This document shows positions 24,955 to 32,995 of a stretch of DNA of 64,000 bases, piece after piece. A program made the position numbers and the translations under genes. The stretch is from Methylocystis sp. B8 (GTDB lineage Bacteria > Pseudomonadota > Alphaproteobacteria > Rhizobiales > Beijerinckiaceae). The first letter of the stretch is position 1. Every line of letters begins with the position of its first letter. Location of the stretch: positions 124,001 to 188,000 of the forward strand of contig NZ_VBTZ01000004.1 in the NCBI RefSeq assembly GCF_005771425.1, in the 5' to 3' direction. Under the pieces are notes generated by a model, which worked only from the letters and a program-made list of their open reading frames with translations, did not search any database and was not told the origin of the DNA.

Positions 24955-26286
24955 TCAGCCGGCGACCGCGTCCCAGAGAAGCTTCACGTTGAGCACGATG
25001 ATCGCGGTCGCGATGATCGCGGCGAGCGCGGTCGTTCGGCGGGGCGCGACAAGCTCGCCCATGACGCTGCGCTGCGCCGTGAAGGCGACGAGCGGCACAA
25101 CGGCGAAAGGCAGAGTCACGCTCAGCGCCACCTGGCTCAGAACAAGCAGCTGCGCCGTCGCGGATTCGCCGGCGTAAAGCGTTACGCCGATCGCCGGCGC
25201 GATGGCGATGCAACGGGTAATGAGGCGTCGCGTCGCGGGCTTCATCCGCAGCCGCACGAACCCTTCCATCACGATCTGGCCGGTGAGGGTGGCGGTCACC
25301 GTGGAATTGAGGCCGCAGGCGATCAGCGCCACGGCGAAAAGCGTCGCGGCTATGGGCTGTCCGAGCAGCGGCGCGATCAGCCTGTAGGCCTCGCCAAGCT
25401 CCGCGACTTCCGTATGGCCGGTTGCGTGAAAGACCGCCGCCGCGAGAACGAGTATGGCGCCGTTGACGAGCAGAGCGAGAAGCAGCGCCAGCGTGCTGTC
25501 GATCACTGCGAAGCGAATCGCCTCGCGCTTCTTTTCGAGAGGTTCGGCGACGGCGCGCGTCTGGACGACGAAAGAGTGCAGAAAAAGATTATGCGGCATC
25601 ACCGTCGCGCCGAGAATGCCCAGACCGATGTAAAGCATCTCGGGATCGGTGAAAAAACGGCGCGTTGGAATGAGTCCTGCCGCGACCTCAGCGAAATCGG
25701 GGCGCGCCATGATGAGTTGCGCAGTGAAGGAGAAGGTGATGAGCCCGAGCATCGCGATGACGAAGAGCTCGATCTTACGGAAGCCGACGCGCTCCAGCGC
25801 GAGCACCAGAAAAGTGTCGAGCACCGTAATGAGAATGCCGATCGCGAGCGGCAGGCCAAACAGCAATTGCAGGCCGATGGCGGTGCCGATCACTTCGGCG
25901 AGGTCTGTCGCGAAGATGCCGACTTCTGCAAGGAGCCAGAGCCCGACGGCGGCCGGAAAGGAATAGTGCTTCCGGCAGGCCTGAGCGAGGTCCAGTTCCG
26001 CGCCGACGCCGAGCCGCGCCGCAAGCGATTGCAGCACGATCGCCATCAGGCTCGACAGCACGGCGACGAACAGCAGGGCCGTGCCGAACTTAGAGCCTCC
26101 AGCGAGTGCCGTCGCCCAATTGCCGGGGTCCATATAGCCGGTGGCGACGAGATAGCCGGGACCCAGAAAAACGAAAAGACGCCGAAGAAACGCGCCGCCT
26201 TCAGGAACATGCACCGATCGGCGCATGTCGCCGCGCTGCGGAACAGGAGTTTCGGCGGTCGTCGCTGGCGTCACATTTGTCTCCAT
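24955..26286 (-). CDS. mntH: Nramp family Mn2+/divalent metal transporter
   Basis: Proton-coupled importer of Mn2+ (and often Fe2+) in the inner membrane. It has 443 residues with about 11 membrane segments. The metal-site motif DPGNWATALAGGSKFG is in the first helix, and MPHNLFLHS marks helix 6. It is transcribed away from a bicupin gene whose enzyme class needs Mn, and the 249 bases between them should carry both promoters. The first residues of the frame (METNVTPATTAETP) are hydrophilic. Confidence 0.94.
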   Translation of the reverse strand: METNVTPATTAETPVPQRGDMRRSVHVPEGGAFLRRLFVFLGPGYLVATGYMDPGNWATALAGGSKFGTALLFVAVLSSLMAIVLQSLAARLGVGAELDLAQACRKHYSFPAAVGLWLLAEVGIFATDLAEVIGTAIGLQLLFGLPLAIGILITVLDTFLVLALERVGFRKIELFVIAMLGLITFSFTAQLIMARPDFAEVAAGLIPTRRFFTDPEMLYIGLGILGATVMPHNLFLHSFVVQTRAVAEPLEKKREAIRFAVIDSTLALLLALLVNGAILVLAAAVFHATGHTEVAELGEAYRLIAPLLGQPIAATLFAVALIACGLNSTVTATLTGQIVMEGFVRLRMKPATRRLITRCIAIAPAIGVTLYAGESATAQLLVLSQVALSVTLPFAVVPLVAFTAQRSVMGELVAPRRTTALAAIIATAIIVLNVKLLWDAVAG

Positions 26287-26356
26287 GGCGTCGCCGGCGA
26301 CGGCCGGACATGGATTGCTCGAGAAGAAGTTTTCGCCTTACGGCGTTCCTTTGTCA

Positions 26357-26389
26357 CGCATGTAAATCGCGCAGTTAAAATTTCATGCG
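26357..26389. promoter_or_regulatory. imperfect inverted repeat between mntH and the bicupin gene
   Basis: CGCATG(T)AAAT and ATTTCATGCG, 10-base arms apart from one bulged T, with a 12-base spacer. It lies about 70 bases before mntH and 150 before the bicupin gene, where a metal-responsive regulator could bind. It does not match a MntR or Mur box that I know well enough to name. A shorter GCAAT-N7-ATTGC repeat lies nearer the bicupin gene. Confidence 0.3.
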
Positions 26390-26535
26390 CGGCCAGAGAT
26401 GGATGGCGCCCAAGACAGCTTGCCGCACGCGGCAATATTGTCCAAGCTCGGCCGTCGCTATGCAATCGCGCCAATTGCTTTGTCGCATAGGCGCGCGATC
26501 TTTTTTTGATCCAAAGTTAAACAACGGAGCTTGCG

Positions 26536-27642
26536 ATGTTCCAATTGACGATCCCGATCAGCTCGGAAGGCGGACATCCGAGCTTCTTCAATAACGTTCC
26601 AGATCCTGTGACCTCGGGCAAAGAACTCCCGACGTTCAAATTCGAACTCGAAAAATCTCAAGGACGCGTCGACGGCGCGAGCTATGGCAAGGAAGCGACC
26701 GTCGCGCAGCTCCCAATCTCGAAGGATATCGCGGGCGTCTCGATGCGCATGGAGCAGGGCGTCATGCGCGAGCTTCATTGGCATGCGACGGCGGCGGAAT
26801 GGGGCTTCGTCACCGAAGGCCGCGTGCGCACGACCGTCATCGACCCTGCGGGGCGCTCGGAGACCAATGATTTCGAGCCTGGCGATCTTTGGTATTTCCC
26901 GCGCGGCCACGGCCATGTCATCGAGACGTTGGGAACGGACATGTGCCATTTCGTTCTCGTCTTCGATAATGGCTACTTCTCCGAATTCGGCACGTTCAGC
27001 ATCAGCGACTGGATCGGCCACGCGCCCAAAGAGCTGCTCGCGAAGAATTTCGGCGTGCCGGCGTCGACCTTCGATAGTTTCCCCAAGCAGGAGGTCTATT
27101 TCGCGAGAGGCAATATTCCGCCCGAAGTTCCGGCGCGCCCGTTGCAGGGTTGGAAGCCGCCGCCGCTCACTCATAAATACAGCCTTCTGTCGCAGAAACC
27201 CTTCGAGACATTCCCCGGCGGAATCGAATGGCGGGTCGATGGGTCTCAGTTCCCGATTTCGACAACGATGACGGGCGTCGTTCTCGAAATGGAGCCGGGC
27301 GCGCTTCGCGAGCTGCATTGGCATCCGAACGCTTCGGAATGGCAGTATGTATTGAGCGGCCAGCTGAGCGTCACGCTCTTTGGGTCAAAGGGGCGCTGGC
27401 GCCAGGAGACTCTGTCGAAGGGCGACGTCGGCTATATTCCGCAGGGCTTCGGCCATTCGCTCGAAAATGTGGGAACCGACACCGTGCGCGTGCTTATCGT
27501 CTTCAACAACGCGCATTATCAGACGATCGATCTCTCGCAATGGATCGCCGGCAATCCGACCGACATTCTCGCGACGAATTTCGGCCAGGACCCGTCGGTG
27601 TTCGAGAAATTCCCGCGCAGTGACGTCTTCATGACGAAGTAG
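26536..27642 (+). CDS. bicupin, oxalate decarboxylase family
   Basis: A 368-residue two-cupin protein of the OxdC/OxdD type, which converts oxalate to formate and CO2 with Mn. Both metal sites are intact: His81, His83, Glu88 and His127 in domain 1, and His261, His263, Glu268 and His307 in domain 2. Arg78 precedes the first site. The catalytic lid that reads SENST in Bacillus OxdC is SEFGT here (149-153), keeping the Glu. No signal peptide is seen, so it is cytoplasmic. Formate could feed methylotrophic energy metabolism, which is inference. Oxidase activity is a possible alternative. Confidence 0.88.
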   Translation: MFQLTIPISSEGGHPSFFNNVPDPVTSGKELPTFKFELEKSQGRVDGASYGKEATVAQLPISKDIAGVSMRMEQGVMRELHWHATAAEWGFVTEGRVRTTVIDPAGRSETNDFEPGDLWYFPRGHGHVIETLGTDMCHFVLVFDNGYFSEFGTFSISDWIGHAPKELLAKNFGVPASTFDSFPKQEVYFARGNIPPEVPARPLQGWKPPPLTHKYSLLSQKPFETFPGGIEWRVDGSQFPISTTMTGVVLEMEPGALRELHWHPNASEWQYVLSGQLSVTLFGSKGRWRQETLSKGDVGYIPQGFGHSLENVGTDTVRVLIVFNNAHYQTIDLSQWIAGNPTDILATNFGQDPSVFEKFPRSDVFMTK

Positions 27643-27644
27643 CG

Positions 27645-27670
27645 AGAGAGGCTCGCCGGCGAGCCTCTCT
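27645..27670. terminator. bidirectional terminator, 26-bp perfect palindrome
   Basis: AGAGAGGCTCGCC followed directly by its complement GGCGAGCCTCTCT. It lies between the convergent bicupin and phosphatase-NUDIX genes and overlaps the latter's stop codon by two bases. It lacks a U-tract on either side, but its position and strength suit transcript ends for both genes. Confidence 0.6.
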
Positions 27671-28763
27671 ACACGCTGACTTTGCGCAGCAGCGCCTCGA
27701 GCCCTTCGGGGAAAATGAGATCGTGGGAGAAGGCGATCTCGTCGGCGCTCCACCAGCGCCAGCCGAGCACGTGAATCTTTTCCTCCCGAGTCAGGTCGCG
27801 AGGCTCGGGCGCGAAGCGTTCGGTTCGAATGAGATAGTAGCGCTCGACGGCCTGATGCCAGTCGTCGCCCATTTCCATCGGAAATTCGCGCGTCGCGACG
27901 ACCGGACCTGGATCGAGAACGGTAAGCCCCGTCTCCTCATAAACCTCTCGGCGCAGCGCCGATTCGAAGCTTTCGCCTTCCATGACCGCGCCGCCGGGCG
28001 TGGCCCAAAAGTGATGATGTCCGAGCGCAAGAAAGTGCGGCGTCAGACCGCCGGCGTAGCGCATCAGCAGGACGTCATTGTCCTGATCGACGATCAGCGC
28101 GCGGGCGGCTTCGCGCCGAGGGAGCGTGCGGCCGTCCCATGGCGCGGCGACTTCGGCGCGCCCTTCCGGCGTCGCCCAATCGACGAGCGACCATTTCCCG
28201 TCCTCATAGGCGATCCAATTCGGCGTGGCGTTCATGACCGGATGTTCGCGCCTTTCGTCGAGCTTCTTGCCGGCCGCGAGGCGCCAGGCGATATCGAGCA
28301 CGCCGGCATGCGCGACGACGAGCACGGTCTTGCCCACGCTCTCCTTGGCGATCTGGGTCAAGGCCTTGCGCACCCGCTCGGCGAAATGTTCGAGCGTCTC
28401 GCCTTGCGGCGCGGCGAAATCCGGTTTGCGCGTCAGATAATTCGGATAAATGTCGGCATGGGTCGCCTGCACTTCGGCGTGCGTGTGTCCTTGCCAGACG
28501 CCGTCGTCCTTCTCGCGCAAGGCCGGCGTCTTGGCGACATCGATCGCCCGCGCGCTGGCGATCGGCGTCGCAGTGGCGAGCGCACGGCGGAGATCGCTTG
28601 AATAGACCCGGTCGAAATGCGCGCCGGCGAGCTCTTTTGCTAAGGCGGCCGCCTGGGCGCGGCCGCGCGCATTCAGCGCAATGTCGAATTGGCCCTGAAA
28701 GCGCCTTTCGATATTCCAGTTGGTTTCGCCATGGCGTACGAGACACAGAAGCGTGCGGGACAT
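27669..28763 (-). CDS. histidine phosphatase fused to NUDIX hydrolase
   Basis: A 364-residue two-domain cytoplasmic enzyme. Residues 1-200 form a phosphoglycerate-mutase-like phosphatase with RHGE at 10-13 and the second catalytic His152 in VVAHAG. Residues 220-360 form a NUDIX domain with a complete NUDIX box at 258-280 (GGAVMEGESFESALRREVYEE and on). The pairing suggests hydrolysis of a nucleotide diphosphate followed by dephosphorylation. Mycobacterial MutT1 has the same two domains in the opposite order. No frameshift is seen at the junction, so the fusion looks real. Confidence 0.88.
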   Translation of the reverse strand: MSRTLLCLVRHGETNWNIERRFQGQFDIALNARGRAQAAALAKELAGAHFDRVYSSDLRRALATATPIASARAIDVAKTPALREKDDGVWQGHTHAEVQATHADIYPNYLTRKPDFAAPQGETLEHFAERVRKALTQIAKESVGKTVLVVAHAGVLDIAWRLAAGKKLDERREHPVMNATPNWIAYEDGKWSLVDWATPEGRAEVAAPWDGRTLPRREAARALIVDQDNDVLLMRYAGGLTPHFLALGHHHFWATPGGAVMEGESFESALRREVYEETGLTVLDPGPVVATREFPMEMGDDWHQAVERYYLIRTERFAPEPRDLTREEKIHVLGWRWWSADEIAFSHDLIFPEGLEALLRKVSV

Positions 28764-28875
28764 ATCGTTTCGGATTTAAGGCGCAGGGGCCGCTGTGCAA
28801 ACCGCCTCTCGCCTACGTGAGCGGCGCCGGGCGTTCTAAGGCGTCGACGTGCAAAAGTCAGTCCTGCTTTCGTGG

Positions 28876-28897
28876 CCCCGCGGCGAATAACCGCGGG
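28876..28897. other. GC hairpin between two minus-strand genes
   Basis: CCCGCGG and CCGCGGG flank a CGAATAA loop about 10 bases after the stop of the 84-residue gene. Without a U-tract it is only a possible transcript-end structure. Confidence 0.3.
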
Positions 28898-28904
28898 CGC
28901 CGCG

Positions 28905-29159
28905 CTAATGTCTTAGGCCGGTGGTGAACTCGCCGCTCCGCAGTCTCGCAGGCAAGCCTTCCGCGAAGGCGGCGACGGCCTCCTCGCCATAGGTCGCCAC
29001 CAATTCGCGCAAGGCCGCCGAAAGCGCGGCATGCGCAAAGGAATCGCCTTCGATCCCGGCGAGAATGGCCTCAGCGAAGGCCTCGGTGACATAGGCGAGG
29101 GCGGCACGCTGTTGTTCTGCGCCCGAGTCGCAAAGCGCGGCGACGTCAAATTGGTTCAT
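28905..29159 (-). CDS. hypothetical 84-residue helical protein
   Basis: Small acidic, Ala-rich soluble protein with no signal peptide. It reads as two or three amphipathic helices (AALAYVTEAFAEAILAGI, then AALSAALRELVATYGEEAVAAFAEGL). I recognise no family. Codon composition matches neighbours, and the frame fills the gap between two real genes, which supports it. No good ribosome site precedes the ATG, so expression is uncertain. Confidence 0.55.
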   Translation of the reverse strand: MNQFDVAALCDSGAEQQRAALAYVTEAFAEAILAGIEGDSFAHAALSAALRELVATYGEEAVAAFAEGLPARLRSGEFTTGLRH

Positions 29160-29232
29160 GGGGCCACTTTAAAGAAGCCGCCCGCGCTGCGCGAGGCGAC
29201 GCTCGCCGGAAGGTTAATTCGAACCTCGTCTT

Positions 29233-29799
29233 TTAAGGATTTCCGTAACGATAGGTGATGTCGCGGGTCAGCCTTGAGGCCTCCGCCAGATAGCGGGTGA
29301 TCGCGGTCTGTGCGTTCGGCGTACAGGAGCGATAGGTCAGCTCATAGCCGCGAAAACCCCGGTTGAATGAGGCCATGAGCTTTTCGCGACGCGAGCCGCG
29401 AGGCGCGTCGGCGTCGAGCAGCGCGGCCATTTTGCCGCGCCATTCGTCGCCATCCCCCGCGCCGCAGAGGTCGCGCAAAAAGGAGAGCGCCCCCAGAACC
29501 TCCGAAAGCCGCGTGATTTGCGGCTCGTAGGGGGGCGGCGGCCCTTCGGGCGCGCCGGGCGCGGAAGGACCCCCAGAGCCGGGCGAAGCCTGATTCGCCG
29601 GCTTTTCCGGCTGAGCGCTCTGCTTTTTTCGAGCCGGCGCACGCTGCCACTCGGGCGCGCGCCGCGCACGGTGCGGGTAGTATCCTCCGCCGCCGAAGAG
29701 AAAATCGAAGGGGTCCTGCGCGGCGGCGTCGGCCGAAAAGAGCGCCAAGGCTGTAGCCGCTGCGAGCGCCGCTGTCGCGCGCTTTGATTGCGCCATCAT
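29233..29799 (-). CDS. TIGR02301 family exported protein
   Basis: A 188-residue protein of a family restricted to Rhizobiales-type alphaproteobacteria. The signal peptide ends DAAAQ. A Pro/Gly/Ala-rich linker follows, then the conserved domain: [43 protein letters not shown] and [11 protein letters not shown]. Two conserved cysteines may pair. The ATG overlaps the pdxH stop (ATGA), so it is coupled to pdxH although no functional link is known. Confidence 0.85.
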   Translation of the reverse strand: MMAQSKRATAALAAATALALFSADAAAQDPFDFLFGGGGYYPHRARRAPEWQRAPARKKQSAQPEKPANQASPGSGGPSAPGAPEGPPPPYEPQITRLSEVLGALSFLRDLCGAGDGDEWRGKMAALLDADAPRGSRREKLMASFNRGFRGYELTYRSCTPNAQTAITRYLAEASRLTRDITYRYGNP

Positions 29800-30410
29800 G
29801 GGTAGAGCCGCTCCTTTCGCCAATCTTCGCCGGGCCTCCCCCGGTAAAAGCGGACGCGGTCGTGAAGCCGGAACGGACGATCCGACCAGAATTCCATTGC
29901 GATCGGCTCAATTCGAAAGCCGCGCCAATAGGGCGGCCGGGGAATGGCGCCCACGGCATATTTGGCTGCAAAGACGGCGACCGATTTTTCGAGCGCGAAG
30001 CGGCTCTCCAGCGGACGAGATTGCTGGCTCGCCCAGGCGCCGATGCGGGAATCACGCGGCCGGCTGGCGAAATACTCATCGGCTTCGACGTCGCTGACTG
30101 CGGCCACGGGCCCGCGCAGACGCACTTGACGACGAAGCGACTTCCAGTGAAAGAGTCCCGCCGCCTGCATATTGGCCTCGAGTTGACGTCCCTTGGCGCT
30201 CTCGGCGTTGGTGTAAAAGACGAAGCCCTCGGGCGTCCAACCTTTCAGGAGCACCATACGCGCGTCAGGCAGGCAATTGGCGTCGGCCGTCGCCAGGACC
30301 ATCGCCTCGGGGTCGTTCGGCTCCTTGAGTTTCGCTTCCTCGAACCATTGCCCGAACAGCGCGAAAGGCTCCGCGGCTTCGACAAAGTCACTCGGCGTTA
30401 ACGCGTTCAA
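29796..30410 (-). CDS. pdxH: pyridoxamine 5'-phosphate oxidase
   Basis: FMN enzyme that makes the cofactor pyridoxal 5'-phosphate. It has 204 residues, with [19 protein letters not shown] for FMN binding, the substrate-site segment [11 protein letters not shown], and the C-terminal signature [12 protein letters not shown]...[11 protein letters not shown] chose the TTG at 30410 because AAAGGA lies seven bases before it; an upstream TTG at 30428 would start inside that site. The PLP made here serves GcvP among many others. Its end overlaps the TIGR02301 gene. Confidence 0.95.
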   Translation of the reverse strand: MNALTPSDFVEAAEPFALFGQWFEEAKLKEPNDPEAMVLATADANCLPDARMVLLKGWTPEGFVFYTNAESAKGRQLEANMQAAGLFHWKSLRRQVRLRGPVAAVSDVEADEYFASRPRDSRIGAWASQQSRPLESRFALEKSVAVFAAKYAVGAIPRPPYWRGFRIEPIAMEFWSDRPFRLHDRVRFYRGRPGEDWRKERLYP

Positions 30411-30463
30411 GCGAATATCCTTTCTCAAGCCGAGTCAAAGGTCGGCGCCTCAAAGGTGGCCTG

Positions 30464-30961
30464 TTGCGATCCCAGTGCGTCAGACATAACGCCGCTTGCG
30501 TCTTTGCTCAAATTCCGCGCGGCGTGAACTTAATCGTCTCGATGGCGGCCGCCGGCTGCCTTGCCGGATGTTCGATCGCCGTCCCCATGGCGTCTGAGCC
30601 GTCCCGGATGTGGAATAGCGAGCGCACAGCGTCCGATGTTACGGGGGCGATTCCGAAATCTCCGCCGAAACTGTCGCGCGCGCTCGATGCGGAAGACATT
30701 CGCCGCGCGATCGCCGCCATGAGCACCGCGCTTGATCCGCAAGGCAGCGGCGCGAGCGTCAATTGGGACAATCCGCAGACGGGGGCCAAGGGGTCCTTCA
30801 CGCCGGTCGGCGCGCCCTATCCGCTGGAGGGCAGAATCTGCCGCGCCTTCCATGCCGACATCGCCGTGAACGAAACTCAGGAAAGTCTTCAGGGCGCAGC
30901 CTGCCGCGAAAAAACCGCCGAATGGGCGCTCACCGACGTGAAGCCGATAAAGAAGGGGTGA
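30464..30961 (+). CDS. RT0821/Lpp0805-type surface lipoprotein
   Basis: A protein of up to 165 residues with a lipobox-like LAGCS, suggesting lipidation at the outer membrane. The C-terminal domain shows the family pattern EGRICRAFHADIAVNE...LQGAACREKTAEWAL. The start is doubtful: the ATG at 30464 gives an odd hydrophilic lead, whereas GTG at 30524 would put the signal sequence at the N-terminus. The next gene follows after one base. Function is unknown; related proteins are called 16-kDa surface antigens. Confidence 0.75.
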   Translation: MRSQCVRHNAACVFAQIPRGVNLIVSMAAAGCLAGCSIAVPMASEPSRMWNSERTASDVTGAIPKSPPKLSRALDAEDIRRAIAAMSTALDPQGSGASVNWDNPQTGAKGSFTPVGAPYPLEGRICRAFHADIAVNETQESLQGAACREKTAEWALTDVKPIKKG

Positions 30962-30962
30962 G

Positions 30963-31247
30963 ATGTCAGCGCCCTTCGGCAGACGACTCGTCGTAACGAC
31001 GATCGCTGTGATCCTTGCCGTTCCGGCGTTCTTTATCGCCATGCGCGCGATCACGGCTTGGCGGCAGGGCTACGCCTGGGCGGAAATGGATTGGGACGAC
31101 AAGGGCTATACGTCTCTTACGGATTTCCTGCGCTCCGTCGACGTCGGCAAGCGGCCGGTCGACGTCAACGGCCAATCCTGCAACGAATATTTCCTCTATC
31201 GAGAAGGCATGACGGTGAAGGTCGTCTGTCCGCGAGGACGAAACTAA
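30963..31247 (+). CDS. small membrane-anchored hypothetical protein
   Basis: A 94-residue protein with one N-terminal hydrophobic helix (LVVTTIAVILAVPAFFIAM) and a short periplasmic domain with two cysteines (QSCNEYF, VVCPRG) that could form a disulfide. It begins one base after the stop of the surface lipoprotein, so the pair is probably co-transcribed. The end overlaps the convergent FAD oxidoreductase by four bases. No family is recognised. Confidence 0.65.
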   Translation: MSAPFGRRLVVTTIAVILAVPAFFIAMRAITAWRQGYAWAEMDWDDKGYTSLTDFLRSVDVGKRPVDVNGQSCNEYFLYREGMTVKVVCPRGRN

Positions 31248-32668
31248 AGCAACACGCCCGGGTTGAGGATGCCGTTCGGGTCGAGCGCCGACTTGATGGC
31301 CCGCATGGCGTCGAGCGCGACGGGATCTTTCGTCTGGCGCAAGAGGTCACGTTTCAACCGGCCGATTCCATGTTCCGCGGAAATCGAGCCGTCCAATTCG
31401 CGCACGACGCCATGCACGATGGCGTTGACCTCGGCCCAATGCGCGAGGAACTCCGCCTTATCTGCGCCAATGGGCTGCGAGACGTTATAATGGATGTTGC
31501 CGTCGCCCATATGGCCGAAGGGGACAGGCCGCGCCTGAGGGAAAGCGGCGGCGAGCCGTCGTCCCGCTTCCTCGATGAAATGCGGAATTTCGTTCACCGG
31601 CACGGCGACGTCGTGTTTGATCGAGCCGCCCTCGCGCTTTTGCGCCTCCGACATGCTCTCGCGCAGCTTCCACAACGCCTGCGCCTGGTCCAGCGATTGG
31701 GCGAGCGTCGCGTCTTGCGCCAGGCCGGCGTCGAGAGCGACGGCCAGAGTTTCGGCCGCCACGCGCTCGGCTTCGCCATCCGCGAAGCCAGCCAGTTCGA
31801 TAAGCGCATACCAGTCGTGGGGCTGCGCCAAAGGGTCGCGCGTTCCGGAAATGTGACGCAGGACGAGCTCCAGCCCCACTCGAGACGCGACCTCGAAGGC
31901 GTTGAGCATCGGGCCCGCGCGTCCCTTGACGAAGTTGAGCAGTCTCAGCGCCTGGGCCGGATCGCGCAGGCCGAGAAAAGCGACAGCGTGCGACCTCGGG
32001 CGCGGAAAAAGCTTCAGCGTCGCGGCGGTGATGACGCCGAGCGTCCCCTCGGAGCCAACGAAGAGCCGCGTCAGATCGTAGCCGGTATTGTCCTTGCGCA
32101 GCGCGCCGAGCGCCGAGAGCAGCCGCCCATCGGCGAGCGCGACTTCGACGCCCAGCACAAGGTCGCGCATCGACCCATAGGCGAGGACATGGACGCCGCC
32201 GGCGTTCGTCGCGAGATTGCCCCCGATGGTGCAGGTCCCTTCCGACGCCAGCGAAAGCGGGAAATAGCGGTCAGCGCTCAGCGCCGCTTCCTGCGCCTGC
32301 GCCAGCGTCACGCCGGCCTCGACGGTCATCGCGTCGGCGGTCGCGTCGACGGCGCGAATTTGATTGAGCCTTTCCAGCGAAAGGATGATCGACGAACCGC
32401 TGGGATCGGGGGTCTGCCCGCCGACAAGTCCGGTGTTGCCGCCTTGAGGGATGACGGGCGTCCCGGTTTCATTGCAAATGGCGAGAACTTCTGCGACGTC
32501 GCGCGCGCTTCTTGGCTTTAGAACGCAGAGCGCGCGGCCATGGTAGAGGTCGCGGGGCTCCCCCAGATAGGGGGACATCGCCGTCGCATCGGTTACGACG
32601 GCCGTCTCGCCGACAATGGCCGCGAGACGAGAAAGCAGAAGAGGCGCGTCAGACCGATTGGCTGTCAC
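31244..32668 (-). CDS. FAD-binding oxidoreductase, GlcD/D-2-hydroxyacid dehydrogenase type
   Basis: A 474-residue flavoprotein of the vanillyl-alcohol-oxidase fold. The FAD half includes VIPQGGNTGLVGGQTPD and CTIGGNLATNAGGVHVLAYGSMRDLVLG; the C-terminal FAD-oxidase half has FGHMGDGNIHYNVSQP and EHGIGRLKRDLL. It probably oxidises a D-2-hydroxy acid such as D-2-hydroxyglutarate, D-lactate or glycolate. No GlcE/GlcF partner is adjacent, so a stand-alone D-2-hydroxyglutarate or D-lactate dehydrogenase is likelier. The start codon is GTG. Confidence 0.9.
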   Translation of the reverse strand: MTANRSDAPLLLSRLAAIVGETAVVTDATAMSPYLGEPRDLYHGRALCVLKPRSARDVAEVLAICNETGTPVIPQGGNTGLVGGQTPDPSGSSIILSLERLNQIRAVDATADAMTVEAGVTLAQAQEAALSADRYFPLSLASEGTCTIGGNLATNAGGVHVLAYGSMRDLVLGVEVALADGRLLSALGALRKDNTGYDLTRLFVGSEGTLGVITAATLKLFPRPRSHAVAFLGLRDPAQALRLLNFVKGRAGPMLNAFEVASRVGLELVLRHISGTRDPLAQPHDWYALIELAGFADGEAERVAAETLAVALDAGLAQDATLAQSLDQAQALWKLRESMSEAQKREGGSIKHDVAVPVNEIPHFIEEAGRRLAAAFPQARPVPFGHMGDGNIHYNVSQPIGADKAEFLAHWAEVNAIVHGVVRELDGSISAEHGIGRLKRDLLRQTKDPVALDAMRAIKSALDPNGILNPGVLL

Positions 32669-32703
32669 AGTCAGTAAGATGCGCCCTTTTTATCGCGCTG
32701 TCC

Positions 32704-32823
32704 TCAGCGATAACGACGGCGGCGATTATCTTTGCAGCGGGCGTAGACATGAGCGCGCATGGCGACTGGCGCGCTCGCGAGGACGACACTGCACAATGTT
32801 GCGGCGATAAGCGCATTCATCAT
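32704..32823 (-). CDS. candidate 39-residue secreted or membrane peptide
   Basis: In the 327-base gap between the FAD oxidoreductase and the RNA methyltransferase, GGAAGGAGAAC, a near-ideal ribosome site, precedes a double ATG. The frame encodes a hydrophobic leader (LIAATLCSVVLASAPVA) and a short basic end (CKDNRRRRYR). Size, ribosome site and composition suggest a real small protein, exported or membrane-held. The rest of the gap shows no other feature. Confidence 0.5.
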   Translation of the reverse strand: MMNALIAATLCSVVLASAPVAMRAHVYARCKDNRRRRYR

Positions 32824-32995
32824 GACGTTCTCCTTCCAGATCACGGAAATCATTCGACTTCCGGCTACGCTGGACCACTCGCAAATCCTATGCCTGATTT
32901 GGGCGATCCGGCAACTCCATTGAGCGGGGAGCCGTCGTTTCTTGACCCTCCTGTGACATTCTCGGCACAGAATCATTACGCAGGCGCCAATAATT

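Noticed and set aside
31058-32521. 487-codon plus-strand frame opposite the FAD oxidoreductase
   Set aside because: The coding strand shows FAD-binding motifs; this frame is Arg/Asp-rich noise.
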